Position numbers and translations under genes: made by a program
Source: Isoetes taiwanensis
Lineage: Eukaryota > Streptophyta > Lycopodiopsida > Isoetales > Isoetaceae
Reading direction: 5' to 3'
DNA: 64,000 bases
Assembly: GCA_021234155.1 (NCBI GenBank)
Contig: JAJEKV010000580.1
Span: 1-64,000, forward strand
The notes under the pieces: generated by a model
Told to the model about the DNA's origin: nothing
Databases searched by the model: none
Seen by the model: only the letters and a program-made list of their open reading frames with translations
Shown: positions 36,702 to 48,479 of the stretch, piece by piece
Numbering within the stretch: position 1 is the stretch's first letter
Layout of the letters: each line of letters opens with the position of its first letter

Positions 36702-36909
36702 TCAATTTATATTTCCCATGGTATCACAAAGCTGACCAACAAAGGCAGAGAGCTTGACACAGAGACCATCCACATTCAGAAACTCTTCAATCTCCAAGAT
36801 CTGCACATCGGGCTCTGGAGTTACATGCATATGAAATGTGGGGCTTTCATTAAGGAGATTGGAGGCTTCAATAGGATCAGAGGAGGGCAGGCCAAAACCA
36901 GGGACTAGT
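36702..36909 (-). CDS. Terminal exon of an unrecognised gene
   Basis: On the minus strand a good acceptor with pyrimidine tract (cccgttccttccag) opens a 208-bp frame ending at a TGA (36704-36702). The peptide contains LVPGFGLPSSDPIEASNLL, then FHMHVTPEPDVQILEIEEF and ends LSAFVGQLCDTMGNIN. Its mixed, non-repetitive composition and clean splice site suggest a genuine last exon or a captured exon. I do not recognise the family. The upstream exon is not evident in the next 700 bp: the frame at 36905-37213 looks hydrophobic but unconvincing. Confidence 0.45.
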
Positions 36910-37756
36910 CTGGAAGGAACGGGGTTTCCAAAAGTTCAGGCCTTTTTTCCATTTGGAAACCCATGTGCAAACAGAAATTGTAAAGACAAGGAACATACCT
37001 AGACAGGATCAAATCTCCTAAGCCCACTGTAGTGCTTCCATTATAAGCCAAATTGCTGCAACCACCTTTACCAGGTAGAGGTATCGGCATCTTCATAAAA
37101 GACCAGAATAGAACCACAAGGGACAAAGGCAGGTAAGAGACGCCGGCTTGGGCAGACTCCACAGCCAGAACAAACACAAGACACCACGGACACCGGATAG
37201 GATTTAGAAGCACCTTATCAGAATAGAAGTTTCCAAATATCCGGACCTACTTGACACGGTCGGCCCAAGCCTGCGCCTTTCATGCCATGAGAAAATCCCT
37301 TGCTCATCCAGAAAAAATACCAAAAAACCAAAAAAACTAGCAGAACTGCAGGGTTGGGAAGAAGGCTAGGCAGTCGGGCTCGCGTTGGGTTTTTGTCCGT
37401 GGTAATTCAAAGATCCATGGGTTTGTCGATCCATATACTTTATGTGCCTCAAGACTTTATTTTGTTGATTTACCTGCAAAGACAGAAATCATATCCCAGT
37501 CCTTCCTTGCCATTATGTTTTGAATTAAAGAAACCCTTATGTCTGCTAACCCTTATATTTTGCCATGCTTTTATCTGATAGAATGTCGTTCCTACCATTA
37601 ACAAAGATAATGTGCTTTGTGCCTATGCTTTGCCATGAACTCTCTAGTGATACATATCTTACCCTAATGGATCGTTCTTTCCATTCCTTCTGTACCGTTG
37701 TAATGTAAGTGTTCTTTAGATTCCTTTTGTACCATTGTTTTAAACGAGATAGTAAG

Positions 37757-37772
37757 TTTTAATTAATATCAT
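37757..37772. repeat. Target-site duplication of the L1-type LINE, copy 1
   Basis: TTTTAATTAATATCAT, identical to 43602-43617. The bases just outside differ (g against c), which fixes the length at 16. Confidence 0.9.
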
Positions 37773-37956
37773 TTTTTTTTTTTGAAAGATCAAATGTATA
37801 TTAATTGGAACTCATCAATGGTTTACATGCACCAAGTGATATCACACTCTTACATATCATATTTGTTTATGTAAGGATAATCACTCGGCTATGAAGCTAA
37901 ACTTTTATAAGAGTGATGAGAGAAAGTCGCGGGCTTGGGAAGCCCATTCCTCCTCC

Positions 37957-40900
37957 TCAAATGCTGCAAGGTATTGGCGGGCCTTTTGTTTCAGAGAGGG
38001 CCAAGTGGAGATATTCTTGGGAGAACACAAATTTTCTCCGCCTTTTCCATATTAGCCATAAAAGCCATCCCTTGCATATATTCAAAGCAACTCTTTTTCC
38101 AGTTTGCCAAGATGATGGATATAAACCTAGCAAGATCTCCTTTTCTGAAATAGAAGTCTCAACGCATCCTTCAATTTTTTCCCATCTTGAGCGGAGTTCT
38201 CTACAATACATGAGAGGCAGGTGTTCAATTGTTTCAACTTCTTGCCCACACATTGGGCAACTTCGGTGATACATCACCGTTGAACCCGCTCACTAATATG
38301 TTGACCCCACATTGCTCTATGAAAAATTTGCCATAATAGCGTGGATACCTTTGGTGGCAAGTGGCACCTCCAGATCCCTTTCCATAGTTGGGTGACTTGG
38401 TTATCTTCTAATGTTAACTCCCATTGAGAGGGGAGACTTATCAATTCATTCACATGCATGGGGCCTTGTATGCCTTTTGAAACAAACTGTTTTTGTTAAG
38501 ATTTTCGCGAGGTGGGGCAGAAAGCACCTACTTGTGGAGTCGCATAAAAGGCGGAATATTGTCTCGTACCATGCTCCAAATTCGCTTATCTCGCGTTCTC
38601 AAGTTGAACTTGTCTTGGAATGACTCCGGGAACACCTGACAATCGTGATCGATACCAATCTCCAATGCAAGATAAACCTGCCCCAATCCATCTGCTTTGA
38701 GTTCTTTTATTCACCAATGAAAAAAATGCACCCGGCCTCTGTTGGTTTCCCCACCGCAACCACCACAAGGGCATGGACACAGAGGTACAATTTTTTATGT
38801 CCAGCGCCAAAGAACTTTTTATTGTCTCCCAAGCTCTTAACAATCTTTTTAAGAAATGGCGAGGCTCTCGTGATATGGTCTCAATTCATAAAAAGAGGGT
38901 CCAAGGCAGATCTGCTTTATGAAATGACTTTCAATAAAGGCATAAATGAGTTAGAGATTGTTTTAGAAGCTCAAGGCCGGAGATTTTGAGTCCTGTTGAA
39001 GAATTTCCCACATGAATTTGCAGACTAGGATCTTACTATGCAACTTGAAGTCAAGCATTCCTAATCCCCCATTAAATTTGGATCTCAAACACTTTCCCCA
39101 TGCAACTTTGACATTTGCCCCCTCTTCGTTTCCACCCCAGATAAAGTTTCGCACCATTTTTGATAACTCTACTAGCTTTGATTCAGCGCCAACATCACCG
39201 ATGCAAAGATAAATGTGAGTCTTGCTAAGCACCGATGAAGCTACAACAATCCTTCCCGCCATGGAGAGCTTACTAACCTCCACCATCTCAAATGTTTGTC
39301 TAAACTGAAAAGATCTCATCCCATATGTTCGAGGATGAGGTGCATACCCCATTGGAATGCCGAGCAACTTTTGAAGACCCAACAGGTATTATGGTCCAAG
39401 GAAAGTGGTAACATGAGTCGGGAAGAGGCTCATCTAGTGGCCAAATAGCTGCACATTTGTTCCAATTGAGAAAACAACCTGATGCTATAGAAAAAGAATC
39501 CAATAGATGTTTAGCATTCAAAAGATTATCTTAGAGGCTTCTAGGAACAAAAAAAAGTATCATCGGCATATTGGTTCTGATTTGTTCGCGATCCATCGTC
39601 ATCTCCGCAAATCCCTGTTATAACCTTATCTTCCACTGCTGCTAATAGCACTTGAGATAGTCATACGCAACAATGTTAAAAGGAAAGGCCAAGGGCATCC
39701 TTGTCTAATGCCCCTGATTACATCGAAGATAGGAAAGGTCTCTCCTAAAACTAACACAGATGCACGCGATGATTTCAATAGCTTTGCAACAATATTGGTG
39801 AATTCCTGTCCACAGCCAAAAGCAAGCAACATCTTTTCCAAAAAGGACCAGTTCACACTGTCATATGCCTTCTTAAAATCAAGCTTTAAATAAAGCACTT
39901 TTTGACTTGTCTTTCTCGCCCAATGTATGCCTTCAAAAGCAGCCGCAATATTACTGAGAATACTTCTGCCTGGAATAAATCCTGATTGAACGTCAGATAT
40001 ATGCCCCACCAAAATAGGTTTTATTTTTTCTGCGTAACCTTTTGCTATAATTTTGTAGAAGGTTGACAAGAATGTAATAGGTCTCCAGTCCCCTATGGAC
40101 TTCGATTCCTTCACCTTTGGAATTAAGGTGATACATCCAGTGTTTAGTCTATTATCAAGCTGATCTGCTTGTAGAAAGTCCCGATAAGCATCATTACACA
40201 AGTGGTTGTACCCATTCCCAATATTCTGAAAAGAATTCTCACTGGAATGCCATCTAGACCTGGGCATTTATTTTTGGCCAGAGAGTAGGCAGCCTCACGC
40301 ATCTCTTCAACGGACAACGGTTGGCCGAGTTGTTCCCTTTGCCTTGAAGATACTTTAGATACAACTCTAGAAAGAATTAACTCTTCAAAGCAATCTTGAA
40401 AACTTATGTTTTTCTTCTTGAAGAAGTCTTCAAAATGTTTAGAAACAAACTCCTTCACCGTTGTAGGTTGGGATAATGGATCCATCCTCGATCCTGACCG
40501 AGGACAATGTGGCTACTTGTTTCCTCCGCTTTGCAAAAAGAAACATGTACATTTGTCACCTTCCTTGATCCATGTCACCCCGCTTTAACTTTAGCTTGTA
40601 TTATTTTGATTTGTTCTATTCTCTTAATTTTCTCTAGAACTATTTTTTTTCCCTTTCACCTGAGCCAGTATCAGTTCTTCTAAGCTCTGTCAATTCTTTA
40701 TAAAGTGACTCCAATAGAGCATTTTCCTCGGCCACCTTATTACGACTCCACACCTTAGCAAAAGTTTTTATTGCCGCTAGAGATTTAATCATTGCTTCCA
40801 TTCCCTCGTTTGTTTTTACTAGCCGCTGTCCAAATCTGCTTACATTGATCTTTAAAATCTCGTCCTTAAGAAACGGGGTTCAATCAAGGAAATTTGTCTT

Positions 40901-41654
40901 TTTAATGGTTTAGAGGTACTAACTCTAGAAGAGCATATAATCTGCGGATTATGATCAGAAATAGAGTTCTCTAAGAGATTATGATGGTACAATGACATGT
41001 CCCTTTCTTGCAAGACACGAGCTTACATAGAACCCGTCATGCCGTGCATATGCCCCCGCCATCACCAATGCAACCATTACACCATGTGAAGCCCGGATCT
41101 CCCCAGTAGTTCCATGAATCCCAATTAGATTAAGCATGCTCACCATTGTTCCCTTTCAAATCCATGCACAACTTCGATCCCGCCTCCAAATCTATCACTA
41201 CTACTTTCTACTATATTAAAGTCCCCAACCATAATCCACCGTGTATCTCTGTCAAAGTTTTTCAGTTTGTTTTTCACACTGGCCCATAAGGAAGCTCTTT
41301 GCCTGGCTTGATTATGTGCGTAAATATTTATCACTCCCCATTTTTTACCATGAGCATACCAGGTTACTATTGCGCACCTCCCAAAATTATCTGTATATGT
41401 CGATAGAAGTTTCAATTGTTTTCTCCATGCAATAAAGGTTCCTGCACTAGAACTGCCGCTAGACGACATGATACCCATATAATCTCTTCCTAGTAAGTTA
41501 AGCAAAACCCCAACTTCTTCCTTCTTACATTTATGTTCCTGAAAACAAACAATATCTGGGGAAATCTTTTTCAATGCTAGAGATAGCCTACTGCCTTTGG
41601 ATTCAGAGGATTTTACCCCCCTGATGTTCCAGCTAAGGATTTTATATTCCATTA
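37957..41654 (-). pseudogene. L1-type LINE ORF2: endonuclease, reverse transcriptase, zinc-binding domain
   Basis: ORF2 starts at the ATG 41652-41650 (MEYKILSWNIRGV). The endonuclease shows the SWN start, FQEHK, WIMVGDFN and continues to about 41140. The RT part carries KNKCPGLDGIP, TLIPKVKESKSIGDWRPI, LKLDFKKAYDSVNW with the first catalytic Asp, RGIRQGCP, and QYADDTFF at about 39553-39576 with the catalytic Asp pair. The end has the zf-RVT arrangement LWQIFHRAMWG and then CPMCGQEVETIEHLPLMYC. This is the standard plant L1 order. Frameshifts near 40200, 39620, 39380, 38850 and 38280, plus gaps at 40.5-41.1 kb, make it non-functional. The protein would be about 1,230 aa. Confidence 0.88.
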
Positions 41655-43230
41655 GAGAACACATTCGATTGATTTGGATGATGTTGTCTCGTAAGCATTG
41701 TTCTTCCGATCTTGGTATAACCCTCTTTTTTCTTGGCATTCCATCAACAAGATCTTCTCCATTGGTAAATCCGCCCATCTATTGTTATGCACTGGAAACT
41801 CCTCATTAGCAGCTTGATATTCTACTGCCATATACTCAATTGGTACTTCCTCGTTGTGATTCTCTACGGTTTCTTGCACCTTGGGATAGTTATGACCTGA
41901 GAGATTTTTTATGGTACCTCCCGGATTGGGCAACCTCTTTCGCATCTGATTTTTAATTCTGCCACCATTTCTGTGCTGCACTGTGGCCCACCCATCTTCA
42001 TTTGCCTGTTCCTTTTTCTTTTCAATGTTTACCCCTCGCTCTTGCCTCTTGTCTAGTTCTTGAGTTTACTTTAGATGGCATTAAAACGTCACATTCCATT
42101 TCACTTGGATTTAGATGGTCTTTTCCCTTTTCTTCCCCATTTGTCTCTATTACCTTTTCACCTGCTACTTTAATATTGTCGTGCAGCTTGGTTGTTTTTT
42201 CTGGTAGCTTGGTTGTCTTTTCTGCTGCTACTTTGACATTGCCTTGTGACTCTCTCCCGAACACAAAACAATCTTCCAGACCCTTAATTTCCATTGTGGG
42301 GAACATCCTTCTAATCTCCCATCTGTTTATGAGTCTTAACTTGAATAAGGAATAGTATGTCCCACTTCGCACGAGAGTGAATTGTGGAATGCCTTCCGCT
42401 GCTGTAATGCCCACACAAATCCTTGGTCCCTTTGCGATCGAATGAGTTATGTATGTCCCCAGGCTCTTTGCTATGGCAATTAAAAATTCTGAATCAAGCA
42501 TATCCATTGGAAGCTGTTCTATCTCAAGCCAACAGGGAAGTTTAACAGCGGACAATTTATCTGGGGTGAAACCTGGAGTATAGTATTGGTATAACACAAA
42601 TTCCCCCGCGAAGCGATCTACACCCCTAGAGACTATCTTTTCCACTGCTTTCTCATCATCAAATAGTATTAGGAAAAAATTACTCCCAATAGCTTTGATG
42701 GTTTGAAATTGCGGCATATTCGAGCCAGCAAGATGCCTTGTGAGCCAGTTTTGTAGTTTCCTGTAGTCCAAAAAACCTCCCGTAAAAAATCCCACCATTG
42801 CCTTAGAAATTAGATTTTCCATATTCCTGATATGCCTTGAGTGGCTTATCTCTGTTACTTTAAGATTGCCATTTTCTGGTTTGATACCCGCACGATGGTG
42901 AAGGAGCTGTTCTAAATTGGCAGACAAGTTTTTAGAGGACAGGGAATTCAAGGCCTCTTCTACTCTGTTGCTACGAGATTCGTTTGGAATTCCTTTCTTA
43001 ATTCATTCAGAAAACCTGGGTCTTACAATTCTTTCTAAAGTATTGCCCTGTTTCCAGTGATTAAAACTCTTATTTTCATTATTGCTTACAGTGGAGTCCA
43101 TGCTTCCACGATTTTCCAGCCCTTCATGTTTACCATCAGTACAAAAATTCATGGAATTGCTTACCCTTTTTTTATCTTTTCCAAACTTCTGGCCTGTTTC
43201 CTCCAGCATTGTGTTTTCTCCTCCAATCAC
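41652..43230 (-). pseudogene. L1-type LINE ORF1 (DUF4283-like RNA-binding protein)
   Basis: The frame from 43230 meets a stop at 43003 and resumes in the same frame. The central part (42951-42022) includes MVGFFTGGFLDYRKLQNWL, FFLILFDDEKAVEKIV and LPCWLEIEQLPMDMLDSEFL. This is the DUF4283 fold found at the N-terminus of plant LINE and Gag-like ORF1 proteins. A frameshift near 42010 leads to the C-terminal piece (DGWATVQHRNGGR..., to 41652). Its TAA stop overlaps the ORF2 ATG as TAATG. No CCHC knuckle is visible. One stop and one frameshift separate it from an intact frame. Confidence 0.8.
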
Positions 43231-43601
43231 GCCATGCTTCCACGATGGCCGCCGTTACGTCTCACTAGAACCGCTTCATTCTGTCCCTCTAAACCCCATG
43301 CCTCACTAGAGGCTGAAACCCCATGCCTCACCGAGCCGCTTCATTACGTCCTGTAAACCCCAAATACGTGCCTCGCTCTATCTCTCTCGCCATCGATTTT
43401 TTACGCTCCATAGGAAGGCTTTGCAGGTGCACAGGTGTAGCCACATCCTGTGAGGGGCTCGTGAGCCCCGATTTTCCTACGAACCATGGCGTGTATTTTT
43501 TCCCACATTCGAGCTTTTCCCCCAATTTACGCCGGTGCGGAGCGGTACCGACTCAAGGCCACCGGTTAGCATTTTTCCCCTACCTTCTAGTTTGTAGATT
43601 C

Positions 43602-43617
43602 TTTTAATTAATATCAT
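43602..43617. repeat. Target-site duplication of the L1-type LINE, copy 2
   Basis: TTTTAATTAATATCAT, identical to 37757-37772. Confidence 0.9.
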
Positions 43618-46160
43618 GTCAATGTGGTCAATCAACATGGGACTCTTGTCAAACACTTGCTAAATCACTTGACAAAAGATTCATTATTTACTAGTCGCAA
43701 AATCTGAGTTCGAGGAAGACTCATCTGGATAATTTTCTCATACAGTATCATATTCTAGAAGGATTTCCTTCATGCAAAACATTCTAGGGTTTCGTTGCAT
43801 TAGTCCAAACGAATTCTACTGCCCCTTTGACCATTCCTGCTCTATTTTTTAATGGTGTTGCAACTTCTTGTCTCAGTGTAATTTTGGGGATAGAAATGTC
43901 TTTTGTTCACTAATGTTAAAATCATTATTTGCATATTATCCCATGTGTTATTGTCTGTTGTACAAATATGATGCTTTGGGGCAGATCTTCCATTTGAGAA
44001 TAGATTTGAAGGCAGTCAATACATGGGAGGAACTGGAAGAAAAGTTGTGGGGCGTGCTGAACACTCATGAATATATGCTGCATTTGTAGTACAGAAATAA
44101 ATGTTTGTGCCATTACATTCAAATACAACCCTAAACTGGTGTTATGGTGTCCCTTCATCTGGGAAAGATATGGTGAAATACAATTCACCCAAATTGAAAC
44201 AGTGTTACAATTCACACAAATTGAAACAGTGTTACAAGAAGCGACCTAGGTTAAAACCTGCTTGGCGACATAGTTTCTCATTATCGTATTTAGATTGTCA
44301 TAAGCACCAATTAAGAACACCCACAAATTAGTTACAACCTCACAGAATTTGAAATATATGTGAATATGTATATGATTTAAATTGCATGAAGCAGAAGAAA
44401 AACAAATTCATTCAGAATAACTATGACCTCGATAAGTGGATACTCATGCATAGGATGATTGAGAAGATTTGAAGGCATGAGGATTGGCCCAAATCGCCAT
44501 TGCTCTGCCTTGCTTCTAAGATCTGAAAAAAAAAAAACTTTAAAAGAAAGCCTCCATGCCATCTTCGGTTTGCTCCATAGCTCTCTTGTGCCATCTTGCA
44601 AAAGAAAGAAAAGAAATGGGAGGGAAGATGTATGAAAGAAAAAAGAAGTGGATGAACAGATGCTAAATGTGCGGATTAAGAACCCTTCCTATTTCATATT
44701 GTTCCCGCCGTTGTTTCATCTGCCCAAACCGTCTACCTTTGCCATATTCGTTTTCTTCGCCATATCCAAGAATAGCCATATTCATACGCCCTTCCAAACC
44801 CATCCTCCTCGATTTGCCATCCTATAGCCCGTTGCCTCGCCGAATGATGCTTGCGAAGATAAGCACCAAAGGGAGCCAGATCGCCATACCCTAACGGATC
44901 GGTAGTGCGGCGTTTAACAGAGAAGAGGAAAATCAAGGACTTTCTAATTTTCCCCGGCGTCGGATGCTAAATTAAGAAATCCAATGCTTGAGATTAAAAA
45001 ATAGGCGACGTGGCACGACCGCGGCATAGCTAGGAATGCTAGAAATCGCGGGAGGGGGGTAGGCAACCCCGCTAAAAACTTTGATCTAAGGAAACACACA
45101 AATATCCAATGGTTTCTTGCCAAAAAAACTCAATTTTAACAACTTTCCAGCCTATAGGATTTGCAAACCATTGGAAACCGGGATGTTTGATCCTTGCGTC
45201 GGGATTATGGTGGAAGGAACAAAATGAAAGGCATGAAATTGCTACATCCTTGCCATTGATGCCAAGAATATTCTCTAAAACGTTCTTACAACACAACCAT
45301 TGATAATTTTGTGATCAGTAAACATTAAAGAGGTCAACACCAAAATGCCAAAACTCTTTTCACACATGCCCCTTGGGGAGGGGGAGGTCTCATTTAGTGG
45401 ATGCAAAGATATGAACCAAGAAAGTAGATTGATTACCCAAAATAATCTGTTGAAAATTAAACATCCGGGATGTTTGAAAAAGGAACAAGTCCTAACTCAT
45501 GCCAAAGTAGGACACATCTCTAGAGGTACTAGTCCTAAGTTCAAATGACTCATCTGGGATTATTCTAGCAAACTTAGCACTAAAGGGGATAAGGATTTCT
45601 CTGATAAGGTTGGGATGGATTTTAGCCTTGCCAAAAAGGCAATATGGAACTCGTACATCTACAACTAGAATGAGACGTGGTTAATATGGACAGCATTGTG
45701 CTTAATCCATCCACTCCAAATTAACACAAAAAATAAGGTGGTGCGCATGGAGGGTTGCCCTCTAATGCCTTAAGGGTGTATATGCATGTTTTTAGTGCAG
45801 CAGCCCAACTCTGGGTGTCACCTTCTAAAAGCCTAGGCTATCCACATGTCTTAAGATTTGACTTGAACACTCTTGAACCGACCGTTATATTATGATCTAA
45901 TGAAAGGAATGGCTGAGAAAAATAAGCGAGCCCAAGCCCCTGGAAACATCCTGCACTCAGGTAAGCCTGGATGCTTGTTGATGAGAAAGCTGTGAATCGT
46001 TGGCAATATTTTTAGACCTTGCAATCGAGAGGAAGTTTGTTAATGTTTTTGGACCTTGGATGCCTTGGAAACTTTTTGGTGCAGATGCAAATTTGCCTAG
46101 ATGTCTTGAAGGTTTTTGTTGCACTTGTAGTCTGCAAAATTGTTGCATAGGTACCTTTTG
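43618..46160. other. No gene recognised
   Basis: There are short frames only. A 25-bp direct repeat (caaattgaaacagtgttaca) occurs at about 44191 and 44217. A GC-richer stretch at 44650-45060 has a CpG-like composition, but no frame there is convincing. The origin of 45.06-46.1 kb is unknown. Confidence 0.4.
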
Positions 46161-46169
46161 GAGCACGGC

Positions 46170-48475
46170 CAGAATGATGTTTGGTCTACTAGACCGCCAC
46201 CCTAGGACCTTACGGAGAAAGGTCTTGAGTAAGCCCCATGACCCACAGGAAATATTACCCCGAACAATGGGTGAGATACTTGCAAAGCAGCTGTATGACC
46301 CAATGGAGAGCCGGGCACCGATACCTCCCATGAGCAGGCCTACGGTCATTACTTGAAGGGATGTCATAATGGGCTGCAACACCTCGCTAACGGAAGGCAT
46401 CGATTTGGATGGTATCTTGGTGAGCTTCTCAAGTGGGCGGGCCCCAATGGTGCCAGTTCTCACAAACTCTTCTTCAGGGCATTGCAAGAAGGCTTCCCCC
46501 ACACCTTGGACTACCGGTAGAGTTGTGCCCATATACAAAGCGGGGAACCCCCACGGTTGACCAACTATCATACCATTATGGTCGATTCTGTCTTTGCCAA
46601 GTTGCTTGCAGGGATTCTTGAGCGGCCCGACACTTTGGGCGCGAGGATGGAGAAGTCGCGGGCTCACGCTGAGACAGGGCTTCCCCCAACATTCTACTAT
46701 TGACCATATCTTCACTCTGCGAACACTCATAGAGGATAGCGGAATCAACGCTTTAACTGCATCTTGTTGCTTTGTGGATTTCGCAAAGGCTTTTGACCTG
46801 ATGCCTCGGGGAGAAGTTGTGGGACATTGAGGCTAGGGACCCCGTCGAACTTTGCGAGAATGCTATATCTGCACTATGAGCCTTGCTCGATTAAATCGTC
46901 GACAACATTGGGAGCAGATTGTTAGTAGCATTGGGGTGCGCCAGGGGCTGCCCTCTATCCCCGATGCTCTTGGCTTGTACATTGACCAGCTAGAAGAATG
47001 GCTAGCAATTTGAGGGGAGGGGGGGCTTCGGTTGATGCACCACATAATCCCAAGCAACTCATATATCGATGATGTTGACACCTGCTCGCATATACCCCAT
47101 AGGACATGCAGCGCCACGGATGCTTTGGACACTTTACGCCAATTCATCGACATGAGAGTTAACTTGGCCAAGACAAAGTGGTTTGCTGGTCCCATCATTC
47201 CGGCACCGCCTTCCCTCATTCACGTGCGAGGGCAGGTAGTAGTAGATTAAGCTTCGGTCTTATAAGTATTTGGGCATTGAGTTTTCTACTACCGCTGCTT
47301 GGGATGCATCCATCGTTCTGGTCGCTGCGAGGCTGAAAGCCACAGTATGCAATGCAAAACAACATGATCACAAGGCGAGCTATATGCATGGGGTCACCGA
47401 GGCACACTTGTTCGGGGCCTTGGTTGAACCGGTCCTCCTCTATGGGGCGGAAGTGTGGGGGCCAATGATATCCCTCACCACTTGGAGCGATCTAGAGCAG
47501 TGCAGGGAAGGCCTTCTTGGCCGGCGGCTTTGGGAGTGAAGTCCACGGTCCCCATATCGGATCTTGCTCGAGGAGGCAGGCTTCCTTCCATTCTGAGAGG
47601 AAACTCTTATTTGGAGCGTCACATTATTTACTTCGAGGAAGGTGGTGGCTATGGATGAAGCCGGATGCCCAACCTTGCTTTGGCGGTGCCGATGGGCCCT
47701 TGGCGACTCAAAGCCTCTTTGGAAAGACAAAGCAAGCCCGATGGTTCGCTATGGAATGTGCAAGCACGGATGTGGACAGTGCATACAGAAGGAACCACAA
47801 TTTGCCTTGAAGCGGTACCCCGGATGCTTGCTTCATGGCCAAGCTTTGGGATCGAGAGGCCTGTCACATGTCAAGGTGGCAAATTATCGCCGGCGAGGTT
47901 AATCCCATGCTCACGAGGGGCCCACACCACTACTGCGCACCCATCTACCCATGAAAAGCGCGGGTGATTGCTTCCATTCGCGCAGTGCACACCACCTCCG
48001 CATTGAGACAGGAGATGGATCCGGGGAGCCGTGAGGGCGAGTCTGTCGATCGGTCATCAGCGAGCGCCATTGAGGATGAAAGTCACGCCCTCGGGGCCTG
48101 TCCGTGCGTACCGGCATATCCGGGCTCGGTATGCCGGTTAGTTAATGCCCCATCAGGCCTTGCATGAGCTCTTGAGCACGGCCTCGTAGGCTTGTTGGGA
48201 TCGTACCTCCGAGGGAGGTAATGGATCAGCCGGACTCGGTTATGCCCCGTCAGACATTAACCTCATCTGTACTTATGATTATGTATATAAGCGTGCGTTA
48301 TGTCGGCATCCTTATTGCTACTAAGGTTTTTCCCCAAAACCCTTGGTAGGGGTTTTTAATCACGGTAATGTCGCTTTCTGCTGCTCTCTTTGTACTTGGG
48401 TCCCATAGGCGGTTGGTCTCAAAAGTGGACGATAAAATCATATTCTATTCTATTCTATTCTATTCTATTCTGTTT
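46170..48475 (+). mobile_element. Family-A LINE, copy 2, 5'-truncated and decayed
   Basis: Similarity to copy 1 starts near 46170, upstream of the RT. Recognisable RT pieces are HSTIDHIFTL, CCFVDFAKAFDLMPRG (about 46690-46810), CARGCPLS-like sequence near 46940, MRVNLAKTK (47150), LVEPVLLYGAEVWGP (47420-47465) and RHIIYFEE (47615-47640). The C-terminal Cys/His end follows (IEDESHALGACPC, 48070). The 3' UTR and signature (gggtcccataggcggttgg, tggacgataaaa) lead into (TTCTA)n of about six units at 48440-48472. Almost every block is in a different frame, so it is an old copy. Confidence 0.85.
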
Positions 48476-48479
48476 GAGC

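Larger units (their letters stand above)
37773..43601 (-). mobile_element. L1-type LINE, near full-length (5.8 kb), with 16-bp target duplication
   Basis: The element is bounded by TTTTAATTAATATCAT at 37757-37772 and again at 43602-43617, a perfect 16-bp target-site duplication. The 3' end on the minus strand is a 13-bp A tract (37773-37783 read as T on the plus strand). The 5' end lies close to 43601, so it is probably not truncated. Layout on the minus strand: 5' UTR, ORF1 (about 43230-41652), ORF2 with endonuclease, RT and zinc-binding domain (41652 to about 37950), short 3' UTR and poly(A). Stops and frameshifts are present but fewer than in the family-A LINEs, indicating a younger insertion. 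Confidence 0.93.

Noticed and set aside
45957-46748. Long minus-strand open frame of 263 codons
   Set aside because: It lies antisense to the family-A LINE copy 2 RT region. It is a shadow frame with no motif.
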